Positions 1-11,737 of a DNA stretch of 64,000 bases are shown in pieces; position 1 is the stretch's first letter; each line of letters begins with the position of its first letter. Under the pieces are notes generated by a model. The model was not told the DNA's origin and made no database searches. It saw nothing but the letters and a program-made list of their open reading frames with translations. The position numbers and the translations under genes were made by a program. The stretch comes from Vandiemenella viatica (taxonomy: Eukaryota > Arthropoda > Insecta > Orthoptera > Morabidae): contig JARYHS010011408.1 in the NCBI GenBank assembly GCA_031002005.1, positions 222,745,473-222,809,472 of the forward strand, in the 5' to 3' direction.

Positions 1-2
1 TC

Positions 3-235
3 AAACGCTTCTCTAAAAGATACCTAAACAACGGGAAGACAACCCTCAGAGATCTGCCAGTTTGCTTACTTTCCTTCAAATCCCAGGTTCTTCCTGAATA
101 TGTTTACCTCTACGGAATGCGATGCAAAGTCGAGCCTTACATCCCACCACTAATTCAGTGTTTCCAATGTTTACGCTATAATCACGTCAAAGCGCAATGC
201 CGTAGCCAACAAAGATGTAGCAAGTGCGCAGGAAG
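3..235 (+). pseudogene. LINE copy 1 ORF1 fragment (gag-like, CCHC knuckles)
   Basis: The frame is open from position 3 and aligns with the pre-knuckle region of ORF1 in the copy at 46382-48237: a shared PVCLL(S/T)FK segment, then YVY..G.RC.VEPYI, then the first zinc knuckle of form CX2CX4HX4C (CFQCLRYNHVKAQC). The second knuckle begins (CSKC) and the homology stops near 235, where the sequence jumps to endonuclease. Such proteins bind the element RNA. The N-terminus lies outside the window and the third knuckle is deleted. The frame continues to a stop at 336-338, but that tail is out of frame with the endonuclease and has no homology. Confidence 0.8.
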
Positions 236-669
236 AGGAACCGTTCTTAATATGCGGAGACCTAAATGCACACCACACAACTTGGGGGTGCGAGTTAAAC
301 GACACATTCGGGGAAGCTGTCATGGAAATAATAGATGAACTTAACCTGTACGTACTGAATGACGGTTCACCAACTTTAATCCCAAAACCTGGACATCGAA
401 AATCTGTAATAGACATATCTATCTGCTCACCCTCCCTGGCAACCGATTTTCATTGGCATAACCTGCAGCAGTCATGGGGCTCAGATCACTACCCAATCAT
501 TATATCAACCAAACAGTGGACCAAACCACAGAATTCACTACCTTATAGAAAGTGGAATATCCGGAAAGCCAATTGGGCCATATACGGTCAGGCAATAGAG
601 ACAGAATTAGATCATGTTTGTTCTCACAACACAATTAGCCATCAATATCAAGAATTTATAAAATCATAA
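235..669 (+). pseudogene. LINE copy 1 endonuclease fragment
   Basis: In frame 1 the sequence reads through a GDLNAHHTTWG motif (GDxNAH of APE-like LINE endonucleases), a VIDISICS segment and GSDHYPI (SDHxPI), in the usual order. The N-terminal half with the catalytic Asn and Glu is missing, removed with the end of ORF1 by a deletion of roughly 1.2 kb relative to the copy at 46174. The stop at 667-669 is followed by continued homology in another frame, so it is a frameshift, not a natural end. It cannot nick DNA as it stands. Confidence 0.8.
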
Positions 670-2060
670 ACAACGCAGCAGAAAAATCAATTCCTCGATG
701 TAACCCTGAAACGACAGGAAAAAGAATCCCCGTACCATGGTGGAATGAAGTTTGTTCCAGATCAACGGCCAAAAGAAAATTAGCACTAACTAGATACAAA
801 CAAGCAGCAACGTGGGAAAATTTTATAAACTATAAAAAAGCCGACGCTGAAACCAAAAGAATTCTGAAAACGAGGAAAAAAGACTGCTGGAAGGAATTCT
901 GCAACAAGCTAAACAAGAATGTACCTTTGAACACAGTATGGAATACCATAAACAGATTTCGGAAAAAACCTACAGGAATGAAATCCTTAACAAATTGGAT
1001 GGAAGAATTCGCCAATAAAATTGCTCCGCCTACAGTTCCACCAAGTCTCTCAAGCCCCTCAAATGATTCCAAGGAAGAGAATCGACAAAATATTTTAGAT
1101 AAAGAGTTCAAGCTTGAGGAGCTGGACATGGCCCTCAAAACGTCAACCAACTCAGCGCCGGGAATAGATAATATAAACTATCTGATGCCGTTTCACCTAC
1201 CACCCAGAGCTAAATTAATATTGCTACATCTGTTTACGAACATATGGTCTAAAAGTGAATTCCCGGAAGACTGGACAACACAAATTATTATACCAATACA
1301 GAAGCCGGGTAAAGATAGTAACTGTGCAAACTCGTATCGCCCTATAGCTCTCTCCTCGTGTATTGCTAAAACATTTGAACGAATAATCAAAACGAGATTA
1401 GAATGGTGGCTGGAGCACCACAGCAAGTTACCGAAAACACAGTACGGATTTAGAAAAGGGAAAAGTGCAAACGACAATCTGAGTATACTTTCCCTCGATA
1501 TAGAACGCACCTTTATCAATAAAGGATACCTATCAGCCTTATTCTTGGATATAACAGGAGCATATGATAATGTCCAGATACCGACTTTAATTGAAAAGCT
1601 TAGAACATTACAACTCCCGGAAGTATATTTGCGTGGTATATATAATCTCCTTCGCTGTAGGACCATATACATCCGACAACAGGACAATACTCTATACGGA
1701 CCACGCATTGTCACTAAAGGAATTCCGCAAGGAGCAATTCTCAGTCCCATTCTCTTCGCCATCTATATAGCTGACATAGAAAATATATTCAGCCCATCGA
1801 TAAAAGTATTGCAATTTGCAGATGACGTTTGCGTCTACACATGGTCTCCCTCTCAAGGCATAAACATCTGGAGATTAAAAGAAGCCGCCAAAAAGCTATA
1901 CGAATGGACTCTTCAATTAGGATTAACTATATCGCAAACGAAATCGTCAATTGTAATCTTTTCCCGGAAACAGTGCACCCTCAGAGAGACGGAGATTCAG
2001 CTAGGGGCCCTACCTTTTCCCGGTACGAACATCAGTCAAACACCTCGGACTACTGATTGA
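660..2060 (+). pseudogene. LINE copy 1 reverse transcriptase
   Basis: Frame 3 carries the linker that follows the endonuclease, then a complete set of LINE reverse transcriptase signatures: SAPGIDNI, the PIQKPGKD/SYRPIALSS block, GFRKGKSAND, motif A (FLDITGAYDNV), motif B (KGIPQGAILSPILFAIYI) and motif C (LQFADDVCVY) with both catalytic Asp residues. Motif order and spacing equal those of the copy at 49348-51948. The frame is lost near 2035 by a small indel and resumes at 2041 in frame 1, so RT and RNase H are no longer joined. The catalytic core itself has no stop codon. Confidence 0.85.
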
Positions 2061-3564
2061 TAGCAAACTTACATGGAAAAAACACATCGATCAAATCTTA
2101 ACCAAATCGGAACGTCACCTGAACGTCTTAAGATCGATATCACGTGTTTGGTGGGGAGCCGACCCTGCCATTCTTCTAATTATGTACAGAGCACTCATTA
2201 GACCAATCCTGGATTATGGAAGCCACTGTTACGGTAATGCACCCAAGTATATACTCCGCAAATTAGACATCCTGCAATATAGAGCCATAAGAATATGCTT
2301 AGGAACGATGATGTCCACGCCAACTAACGCTTTATTAGTGGAGGCAAAGGAAATGCCTCTGGTCATCCGCCGTCAGCTGTTAGCATCGGTTTACTTAACC
2401 AGGCGAGCAGCAATTACAAATCACCCTGTAATGAAAAAGGCCATAGATTATACAAAAGTGATGGAGAAAAGTGATATGTCCACCATTTCAAGAACTCCTT
2501 TGTTGATCCTAAGCTACGAAAAAATAAAACTTATGGCACCTTTAATTATCCAAAATGAAATGCTACCCCTCTTTTCAAAAGACTACGAGGTTCTAAGATT
2601 CAAACCCAATATACACTATCTACCAAATTGGATTATGAAAAGTGGGAAAATAAAATCCTTAGCGGAGGGGTTCTTATCTCAAACGTGGCCGAATCACATT
2701 CACATTTACACTGACGGCTCCAAATCCCCCGACGGAGTTGGATACGCCTACTTTTGTCCTGAATCAAAAGTATCTAAGCAAGTCAGTCTACCACCAGAAA
2801 CTTCGATATACACAGCCGAAGCCCTCGCAATCAGAGAAGCAATAAAATACGGATTCAAGCGATACAGTAAAATGCTGATCCTAACAGATTCGAAAAGCGT
2901 AGCCTTAAAACTAGACAACCCAAATAGACATAGTGACCTCAATATGATTTTAGTAGACATTATACAACTGATGCATGCGGCCTACGTAGAAAGGAAAGAT
3001 GTACACCTAGTATGGATCAAAGGTCATGCGTCAATTCAACACAATGAAGCAGTCGACATATTAGCAAAAGATAGTTTATCACACGGAGAGAGACAATTCA
3101 TTCAATTGCCACACACTGACTTTATACCTATTATCAAGAAACAATATATTAGTGACTGGTCAGAATCATGGTCCACAACCCAATCGGTCAGAGGAAAGCA
3201 CTACGCTTCAATTCAACCCAATATTCCACCCAAACCTTGGTTTGCAACCTGCAGAATGAGCAGAAGGCACATATCATCAATAATCCGCATAAGATTGGGC
3301 CATGGAAGTTTCCCAAGCCATCTATATAGAATAGGAGTGCTCCAATCACCCTCTTGTCAGGAAGACCACGAAGAAGTAGCGGATTTAAATCACATCATCC
3401 TAGCTTGCAATCAGTACAAGAACCCCCAAAACAAACTATACAAAACTCTAGTAAAACTAAATATACCTCTTCCGACCTCCGTAACCTCCCTCTTGATGTC
3501 ACAAAGACAAGATGTGTATGGAGCACTAGCCCGATTTCTACATGAGTCCAACCTAAAACTTTGA
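2041..3564 (+). pseudogene. LINE copy 1 thumb, RNase H and C-terminal CCHC domain
   Basis: Frame 1 resumes the polyprotein at HLGLLIDSKLTWKKH, the HLG thumb motif after RT motif C. It runs without a stop through the connection to an RNase H domain: Asp in YTDGSK, Glu in TAEALAI, Asp in LTDSKS, and the terminal NEAVDILAK with its Asp. A C-terminal zinc motif follows (CQEDHEEVADLNHIILAC region; one Cys position looks altered). The presence of RNase H together with the triple-knuckle ORF1 is why I place the family in the I superfamily. The stop at 3562-3564 appears to be the natural end. Confidence 0.85.
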
Positions 3565-4214
3565 ACTTCCCATCAAAATAGGAGATATCACCTAATGACA
3601 GATATAGACAACCAATAATCAGATAAAAGCTTGCTAAGGAAAAATTTAATACACTGCAATAAAATAATACCCACATGATAGACTCACGTTTCAAATCATA
3701 AAGTAAAAGACGAGAAATTATTCACACACTTATTCATTATAAAAGTCCGAATGAAAAATACAAAATACCCAGTTTAAATTATTTGACAAAACAATCCAAT
3801 GTAAAACTTGTAATAGGATTGTTAATTACCTTACTTATCTCATTGGTTATTACTTATATAAAATGTATTCCAATCTATGGGTAATGCCAAAACAATGATA
3901 CATGAAGGTCACAATAAACGTAAATTGTACTATGTCTAAACTAATTACCACTCCAATGTAATACAACATTTTCAATAGAATAGTCAATTATGTATGAAAA
4001 ATCCAACAAGTGTAATATATAACAGGAATGTTGATCACCGCATGTACTACTATCTATAGGTAATACCGAATCAAAAGATATATTAATGTTTATAATAGAA
4101 ATAAATTGTACTATGTCTAGACTAAATGAAACTGTAAAATATTGTAATTAATCAGCTGGTCAATTGGCGCAAGCCAACGACCATAAATAAATAAATAAAT
4201 AAATAATAAATAAA
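3565..4214 (+). repeat. LINE copy 1 3' UTR with internal tandem repeat and TAAA tail
   Basis: This is AT-rich non-coding sequence after the RNase H stop. Two diverged copies of a segment of about 179 bp are recognisable: the CTATGGGTAAT stretch near 3875 recurs as CTATAGGTAAT near 4054, and the AAATTGTACTATGTCTA stretch near 3927 recurs near 4106. The end is a run of AAAT units, the normal 3' terminus for this LINE group. Confidence 0.65.
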
Positions 4215-4244
4215 ATTACAGCTACAAGTAGAACATTGAGTTTT

Positions 4245-4463
4245 TTAAATTTTTTTACTCCTCGCCGAGATGACTAGAGACGGAATGGGACTGCCGACAA
4301 GGAACGGGAAGGAATTTCGGCCATGGCCTTTTGAAGGAAGTATCCCTCCATTCGCATGAGTGATTTTGGGAAATCACGGAAAACCTAAATCTGGATGCCC
4401 GGACGGGGATTCGAACCCGAATGCGAGGCCAGAACGTTAACCGTTCACTCACCACGCTCGGTA
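4245..4463 (-). repeat. SINE-A copy (tRNA-derived)
   Basis: This is a near full-length minus-strand member. On the minus strand it reads from the tRNA-like head (CGAGCGTGGTGAGTGAACGG) to a degenerate B box region and the body (GGCCATGGCCG, CCCGTTCC), ending in an A-rich tail seen here as T-rich sequence. Part of the B-box neighbourhood is deleted. Confidence 0.85.
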
Positions 4464-6239
4464 CTGAGTTATTACGAGTTAGAGGAGTTTTTAGAACTTT
4501 CGCCAATTAAAAAAAACATCAAACAAAACTATAAACAAAACGAAAAGACAAATTAGTGCCATTTTCTTATCGTACAAAGATACGAACGTTAAGTTATAGT
4601 TTACAATTTAAGAACTTCTAAATTTAACCATACGTTTTAGGTAATGAGGTAGAGGAATGAATTAAAAATGTCTTAGCCATATTATTGGTACTTTTATAAC
4701 AATAACTAATCCCTATAATTGTTAAACCTGCATTGGAATGAAGTTGATGGGATTTATTGGACAGCCCACGTCAGTGAAGCAAGTGTATGTGGAAACGAGT
4801 GAAGAGATCACAGCGCAAGAAGCCGGAACCAGCCAGGACTAATTGAACATTTCCCCACATTACCTCCGAGTTACTAAACAAGCCGAGATAAACAGCTCCG
4901 TAATTTGTACCTTCATCTGCCTCGCAGAAAAAGCGTATCGGACGAGGAAATCCCGATTACGGGGAAATTAGTTGTTCTTAATTCAAACAACTTTTTAGTG
5001 TTACATGATTTGAGTTTAGCTGTAATATTGGCATGATTCACATAAAAGACTGATTTTTATAAACTAATTTCTCTAACGTGTGTGAATAATTTTAAACTCT
5101 GGGAAGTAATTTCAGTAGCTAACGTTTTTGTGAAAGCAGTTTTTTTATATGTGCGCAATTGAGGCAATTTTCAAACTAGAGGAAGTGATTCAATTACTTT
5201 TACTTTACGTTCTGAGTGAAAAACGTAACTCTTATGGGTTCGCTCATTTATCTGTCTAGGCATTTTAACTGCGAACTACTTTAATTGTTACTAACTTTAA
5301 AACTCTCATAACATAAAATTTCGAAAAATCACGGGGGCGCAGGATGAGAACAGTCGAAAGAAACTCACCAACTCTCAAAATATTAGGATTTTCCTTTTTA
5401 TAACACGGGTTGTGAAAGCTTTCGCCGGAAAACCATAAAAATATAAAGTTCTCGCCTTTGCTTCAGAAACTACAGATCCGAAATTTCTTTCAAAATTTAC
5501 AATGATATATAGACTGCTACAGTTACAGAAAAAATATATCGATCTTTCTGGCGTTTATGGCTTTTACAAGATAACTAAATGGGTGATTTTTCACAAATTT
5601 GATACTTTAGTGGATAATTTTTTTTCGACAAAAAATTGTATGCACTATTCGATGGGAAATTTAATGTTTCGAATAACAAATATTTCGTGAGAATTTCCAG
5701 AATTTTTCACGGCAAATAAATTTTTCACCTGATTTATTACATAATCTGAAGAATATCTCCTAGTTGATAATACTAGTTTTAATTCTTTTCTAAAACATAA
5801 CAATCTTTATCTTATTTTTGATGTAGGCAGTTTTCCAATTCTAAATTTTAATCTAATTTTTTCGCTGCAGTAACGAACTGCTTAGCTAATTAGACGTGCA
5901 TTTATGTTTTAACCGATTTATGGCAATCAGAATATTGAGGTTCACAGACTAGAGACGCTGGAATGCAATCGGTAAATCAACAAAACGTTTTATTTTGATA
6001 TTTAAGGAATTTATTATTCTGGGATCCCAGTCGAGGTGGTGATGGTACGTGTATTTCTGTTTTTATTATACTAAATATTTTTTTCACTGGTACTCAACTT
6101 TGTGCCGAAGGATGAAGATATTAAGGGAGCATGACATGAAAATTTCTCAGCCTTTACCATTGATAGTGCCTGTATCAGGAAAATCCAAAAACTTTAAATT
6201 TCACTAAAATGTGTTATTATAAGCCCCACACAAATTAAC
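4464..6239. other. AT-rich stretch, one weak dispersed repeat
   Basis: I see no gene here. The only recognised structure is repeat X at about 5470-5690, listed separately. A more GC-balanced block at 4745-4985 has no motif I recognise. Confidence 0.5.
5470..5690 (+). repeat. Repeat X, copy 1 (unclassified)
   Basis: This segment aligns by eye with 39415-39640, sharing CAGAAACT..C.GATCCGAAA, TCTTTCAAA, GTTTA.GG.TTTT.CAA.ATAACTA and the stretch of Ts and As that follows. The two copies are strongly diverged. There are no visible termini or TSD, and the family is unknown to me. Confidence 0.45.
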
Positions 6240-6247
6240 GTTGCCGA

Positions 6248-6921
6248 CAGTGCTGCCAATTCTACGGATTTATCCGCAGATATAGGGATTTTTATAAAAA
6301 TTTAAGATTTTCGGATTTTGTTACAATATCTACGGATTTTTTATACTTTTTATTAGTTGTTGATTTTTCCTTATTTTGGTGTTTTATTGAACTCTGAGCG
6401 TTTAGTGTTAATGCCTTACTGAATTGTCAATAATTATGAATAGTTTCCTTGGAACCGCTCGTGTGAATCAACGATTGAAATAAAGTTCGTATTTTGTTTG
6501 ATTATAGATCTTAAACTACAAAACTATCGCCGCACTCTTTATGCACGGTGATACGTTCGTTGGCACGGTTTACAAAGCAGTGCCTTCCGACAAGAGCTAA
6601 CCAATATCCGAGAATCAAAGGGATCGCAGTTTTTAGCGTTTCTTCTTACAGAAGATATGCTAAATTTAATGTCAACAAAAATGTATGGTATCTAAATTAA
6701 AAAAAAAAAATGTAGGCACAGCAGCTGCAGTGATGAAAGTTACGCTGCATAAAACATGTTAAGAGATATTTCTTACTTTCAGAGTAGAATTTTGTGTTTC
6801 GAATTTTAAAGACCTGGAAATAAAAAGTGTCAGTTAGAGTGTATCCGGATTTTTGTACCCAGTCTACGGATATTTTAGCGGCCATCTACGGATATTCGAA
6901 GCTAAGTGGCTGGCAGCACTG
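6248..6921. mobile_element. Non-autonomous hAT element with 8-bp TSD
   Basis: The ends form an 11-bp perfect terminal inverted repeat, CAGTGCTGCCA at 6248-6258 and its complement at 6911-6921, flanked by an exact 8-bp duplication GTTGCCGA (6240-6247 and 6922-6929). An 8-bp TSD and a CAGNG terminus are hallmarks of hAT elements. The interior is AT-rich and I find no transposase frame. A related, larger and more decayed element lies at 28816-30650. Confidence 0.85.
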
Positions 6922-6929
6922 GTTGCCGA

Positions 6930-7826
6930 TAACGTGTGTAAAATCAGTCATATTCCCGGCATCGACCACAGAAAGAATATTGTCAATATAGCGAAAATTG
7001 GAGATACTATAATAAAAAGAAATCTACATCCATTTCGAACTCCTTAACTTTGTAATTGGAAACAGAATGTCATTTGGGGCAGAATAAATTTGCTTTTTAG
7101 TGCCTGGATATTGGGAATGTTTATATAAGTGTTATTAATCACGTAGTCATTAAAACTGTGTTGCTAAGCGTGAACGCAATTACATGGGGCGCAGCTGTTG
7201 TGCCATAAACCAGAGATAAGTAGTAAACTGCGCACTTGCTGACTTTTACTGAAGGTTGGATCTACATTGTCCACCAGCTGAGAGTTGGTTCTCGCAGTTT
7301 ATGGCCGTCATGGCGATTCGCGCTGCCATAACTCAGTAATACACTTTACATTTCCTATTTTATGACCCATACTCTCTAAACACCGAGATAATGTTCCGTT
7401 GTTTATGGTCAACAACGTAATACCTATTATAATTGCCTTGAAACAGAGAAATAACGCAAGTGTATGAAAAAAGTGTGGCAGCTAGCAGTATATCGTTTAC
7501 AGCCTTAGGTTCTGCTAACAGTGGGGCAGTCTCGTTCTTCTCGTCACTTCCTTAACGGAACGTCATTCTCGTCGTGAGTTTTTCGGCCTGACTCCAGTAG
7601 GAATGCCACCTGGACCGCCGATTTCTCCAGGCCTTCATGGGCAACTGTTGGACTGCTTGCAGCGGGATACTCAGCCGGCATGTCAAACATCTTTAATCCG
7701 GCTCTCAGGCCGGTTTCTACGTTCCGTCTGCTGGTTTCAGAAGTACAACGAATAAACATGACATGTCTGATCCTTTGAAGCTCTACAAAACCATCATTTC
7801 TTTAAAACATGGCATTTATACAGTAC
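6930..7826. other. No recognised feature
   Basis: The first half is unremarkable AT-rich sequence. A block at about 7540-7760 is GC-richer and open on the minus strand for 71 codons, but I recognise no domain and see no splice context, so I do not call a gene. Confidence 0.5.
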
Positions 7827-8035
7827 TTTTTTTTTTTTTTTACTTATTGCTTTACGCCTCGTCGACGGCTAAGGTCATTAGACGTGGGATGGGACTGGGG
7901 ACAAGGAACGGGAAGGAGTTCCGGCATGGCCTTTTTGAAGGAAGCATCCCGGCATTCGCCTTGAGTGATTTGGGGAAACCATGGAAAACCCAAATCTGGA
8001 TGCCCGGACGGGGATTCGAACCCGCGTCCTCCCGA
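7827..8035 (-). repeat. SINE-A copy, 5' truncated
   Basis: The minus-strand copy retains the body and the B box (GGGTTCGAATCCCC on the minus strand), but the homology ends at CTCCCGA near 8035, so the A-box half of the tRNA-like head is missing. It has a 14-nt poly(A) tail (T run at 7827-7840). Confidence 0.85.
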
Positions 8036-8462
8036 CAGCCAGATTTCATACGAGAAATAAGATGTATCCCCTGAAAACTAAAGGAACCCTGTTGGACTCC
8101 GCGTAAGAGTTGATATTTTTATAGTCCATTAATAAAGCTTACTTTTGTATATAATCATTCGGTGGTTCGGATTCCACGTTGAAACGTCAGTCCTTGATCA
8201 AGGGAAGTGGCCGTCATATATCTGCGGCACTAACGTAATGTGTCTTCTTTAGGAAGACTCAATCGTCTGGTTGTGGTTACGATGGACGGAATTTCTCGAA
8301 GAGAAAACTGTCAGACTGTACCAGTAACCACACGATATCGATTCTAGTTGCGACTTCTGTCTCCGATAATAACTTTCAGCAGATGTTCAGAGCCTGTATG
8401 GGGAAACCTTTTCTAACTTGTTGCTACAAATACCAGTGTTAAACAAAAACAAGTCACCTACT

Positions 8463-8464
<2 letters not shown>
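8036..8464. other. No recognised feature
   Basis: This is a single-copy looking stretch between a SINE and the poly(T) run. I see no coding or repeat signature. Confidence 0.5.

Positions 8465-8513
<49 letters not shown>
8465..8513. repeat. T49 homopolymer
   Basis: An uninterrupted run of 49 T directly abuts the end of a Tc1 transposase relic. On the minus strand, which is the transposase coding strand, it is a poly(A) run placed just downstream of the coding end. Confidence 0.95.
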
Positions 8514-8514
<1 letters not shown>

Positions 8515-9530
8515 GCACGGATAACAGCGGCGACGCTTCTTGGCATGGAAGAAATGAGGGCTTGGTAGGTTGCTGGAGGGAGTGGCACCACATCAGCACA
8601 CACACATAACCTAATTCCCGTAAATTACGGGGAGGAGAACGATGAGCTCTGACGCCACGTTCAATCACATCCAAGATGTGTTCGATCCGGTTCAGATCTG
8701 GCGAGTTAGGGGGGCCAGCACATCAATTGCAACTAGCCACTGTGTTCCTCGAACCACTCCATCACACTCCTGGTCTTGTGACATGGCACATTATCTTGTT
8801 GAAAACTGCCACTGCCATTGGGAAACATGATCATCATGAAGGGGTGTAAGTGGTCTGCAACCAGTGTACGATACTTATTGGCCGTCAAGGTGCCTTGCAA
8901 GATTTCCACTGGACTCATGGAGGCTCCCGTGAATGTTCCCCAGAGCATAACTGAGCCACCGCCAGCTTGTCTTCGTCCCACCGTACAGGTGTCAAGAAGC
9001 TGTTACCCTCGAAAACGACGGATTCGCACCATCCCATCGGCATGATGAAGAAGGTATCGGGATTCATCAGACCATGCAACGCTCTGCCACTGCCCCCAAC
9101 GTCCAGTGACGATGGTCACGTGCCCATTTCAGTTGTAGTAGTCGATGTCGTGGTGTTACCATTGTCACATGCGTGGGCCGTCGGCCGTGGAGACCCATCG
9201 TTAGGAGTGTTCAGTGCACTGTGCGTTCAGACACACTTCTACTCTACCCAGCATTAAAGTCTGATGTTAGTTCCGCCACAGTTTGCCTGTTTTACCAGTA
9301 CCCAGCCTACGACGTTCGAATTCTGTAATAAGGGGTGGCCAACCAATCTCACGACGTTTGGATGTAGTTTCGCATTGATTTCGCCACTTGTTGAAGGCAT
9401 TCACCACAGCACTCCTCGAACACCCGACGAGTCGTGCAAGTTACGAAATGCTCGTGCCATCACAATCAGCCCGCGGTCAAATTCAGATAGATCGCGCGCC
9501 TTCCCCATTATAAACACGTATAACCCACCC
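8514..9530 (-). pseudogene. Tc1 transposase pseudogene (DDE type)
   Basis: The clearest piece, 8733-8981, reads GGGSVMLWGTF, then a segment ending in FPNGSGSFQQDN (the second catalytic Asp) and VPCHKTRSVMEWFEEH, all typical of Tc1 transposases. After a frame change the sequence continues with a NRIEHILD-like stretch that corresponds to the region of the third acidic residue, then DVIERGVRAH, and ends close to 8514. The N-terminal helix-turn-helix half (about 9000-9530) is recognisable only in broken frames. Several stops and shifts show it is inactive. The enzyme would cut and join DNA at the TIRs in the nucleus. Confidence 0.8.
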
Positions 9531-9658
9531 CCTGATACTACATGCGCCGTGCGTGTGTCTGACTAGCAGTCATTCCTTGTCAGGTGACGCTGCTCTCACC
9601 TGGACGGGTTTATATCGATAGTAGGTAGGTATTCATAATGTTCTGGCTGATCGGTGTA
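8514..9658 (-). mobile_element. Tc1-like transposon relic
   Basis: One terminus is intact: a Tc1-type TIR occupies about 9630-9658 (minus strand TACACCGATCAGCCAGAACA, then TTATGAAT). The opposite TIR is absent, and the element stops at the T49 run. The region between holds a decayed minus-strand Tc1 transposase. TA at the intact end is consistent with Tc1/mariner insertion. Confidence 0.85.
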
Positions 9659-9660
9659 AC

Positions 9661-11420
9661 GTATCTGTTTGATACTCTGAAATCCGGTTTTCACTGCGGC
9701 TCTGTGTATCTTGTCCTTACACAAGGCTTCATGCCTACGAAGAGGCCATTCTCGAGAATTATCGCGTCTGGAATGGGAGTAATTCGCGTGTTATCTGGCT
9801 GCGCTGCCGGTCGTGTGCAGGCAATTTGGCGGTGGCCGCGCCACAACCGGTCCGCAGTTTGTTTGTCCGATGGCCGATAACAGCGGCACGAGAGGTCACG
9901 CAGCATCGCAGGTGAGGCGGCGCGTATTTCATGGCGCGGCTTCAACACTTCGTACACGGCTTCGGACCAGGGAACTCAAAGATAAATTACAGTTCATTAT
10001 TTATTCACAAAGTAATATAAATATTCCACCACGTGCGAATTACTCTCGCGCATTGATGTTTCCTACACAGATAGTGTGTTACATATTTTGTTTTGTAATT
10101 TAAAAAAAAAAATCCAGTAACAGGTGATTTTTGAATAGCTTTTATTATAAATTTTACGAAATTGTCTACACAATTGTCTATACAATTAAAAAAAAAAAAA
10201 CCAAGCCGAAAATAATTACTGTGGATCTTATTTTTTTTCCTGAAAATTAGAAAAAAATCGAGAAATTGTTACTATCCAATTCTTTAATTTCTCTGTTGAA
10301 TGATGCATATGACATTTTGTCGGATAAGTTCTATACTGAAGCATCAAACTTGTTAAAGTAGTCATTTAGTTATTTTTCAAAACCATAAACTCCTGAGAGA
10401 TAGACAAGTTTAAGGGCTCAGGGGTTAAGAAGGTGCGATATCCTACATGCTGTTTGGCTATTGATCGAGTCGTCAAGAAGTGTTGAAGAGCTTTCGTTAT
10501 ACATTGTTTATACACAAATCACCCGAAAAAAAAAATTAAATGGAAATTTTTCGCCGGGGGCGAACTTGTTATAAAGCGTGATGAAATGTTTGTTTCATAC
10601 AGATCAGCAAATGCATCTATATAATTAGATGTCAATATTAATAAAAAGTCAGTTTAGTCATGGTGTCATGATTTCAGTAACGCTGTGATGTCGTGTGTCT
10701 AACAACGCCCAGAGATTTTTTCACTCTGTGTCCATAGATATCGCAATTACAGTTAAAGATTTTTGTTACATATTTAAAAGTTATGTAACAGTTTAATGTG
10801 TTTTAAATTACAAACTGACCCTAAATAAAACTACGTATTTCTGTTAAATTCTCATGCTAGTTTTTAGTAGCTTTTTGTTTACTTATTCTCGATCTACATA
10901 GATGTTTTATTCTCTGTTTATAGACCTGCCCATTGAACCAGTCTCAATACTTTTACCCTTTACATTAAAGTTTAAAACTAACCATTAATTTATAAAAAGG
11001 AAAAAGGAAACGGCTTTAGGCAATATAAATTACAAGGACAGGGAAAATGACTAATCATACACAAAAGTTGAAGGCAGGACGGGACAAGAACATATATTAC
11101 GAACACAAGAATACACAATATTTCGGTTCATGCTAAAGAAAGTGAGTCATGTGGCTCGGGAGGTGTGCACACGCCGAAGTTTCCTAAGATATGTATTTTG
11201 TTTATATATGGATGTTCAATACGAAGAGGACTACACAATAGAATTCCGTGGGGCGAAAATATGTAAAACACTAGCTGTTATCTACGACTTCGCATGCGTG
11301 TATATAGAAAGCTGTAAGTTGCGTAAAAAGTGTCCCAAAAAGAACGAATTCGGCATAATATCACGGGAAAACTATCACCATATCATTCTACATTAAAACT
11401 GTCTCATAAAGAGAACCAAT
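9661..11420. other. CpG-rich block then AT-rich stretch
   Basis: Positions 9680-9965 are CpG-rich and open on both strands for short distances, with no domain I recognise. From about 9970 to 11420 the sequence is AT-rich with several A runs. No gene or repeat is identified. Confidence 0.5.
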
Positions 11421-11737
11421 TTGCAACAAACTAAGGAAGGATTTACTGTAGGAGACTATCACAGCTCCTCCGGCACAAACTGACTGCGAAGGAAGGAAAG
11501 CCTAAGCGACAGATTGCAGAAATTTACACACACGCTATCCATCCGTCTTTCACCGGTCAGCTACTTTTCAAAAGCTTATTGCAACAAACTAAGGAAGAAT
11601 TTGCTGTAGGAGACTATCACAGTTCCTCCGGCACAAACTGACTGCGAGAGAAAGAAAGCCTGAGCGACGTATTGCAGAGATTTACACACACGCTACCCAT
11701 CCGTCTTTCACCGTTCAGCTACTTTTCAAAAGTTCAT
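11421..11737 (+). repeat. Two-unit tandem repeat, 158-bp period
   Basis: The unit beginning TTGCAACAAACTAAGG at 11421 recurs at 11579 and runs to a shared CTACTTTTCAAAAG end. The two units are very similar over their whole length, indicating a fairly recent tandem duplication. They precede the LINE/SINE-like tail at 11738-11876. Confidence 0.85.

Larger units (their letters stand above)
1..4214 (+). mobile_element. Decayed I-like non-LTR retrotransposon (LINE copy 1)
   Basis: The element enters from the left edge and ends at a TAAA-repeat tail (about 4185-4214). Reading downstream it contains the end of ORF1, part of an apurinic-type endonuclease, reverse transcriptase, RNase H, a C-terminal CCHC motif and a long 3' UTR (3565-4184). 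Domain order and sequence match the better copy at 46174-52399, but protein identity is only partial, so it is a related family or subfamily. ORF1 is fused by deletion to the middle of the endonuclease near 235, and frame changes occur near 660 and 2035, so this copy cannot encode an intact ORF2. The plus-strand LINE has no left TSD to test because its 5' end is outside the window. Confidence 0.9.

Noticed and set aside
8418..8609. Open frame with a long poly-Phe stretch
   Set aside because: It is produced by the T49 homopolymer.
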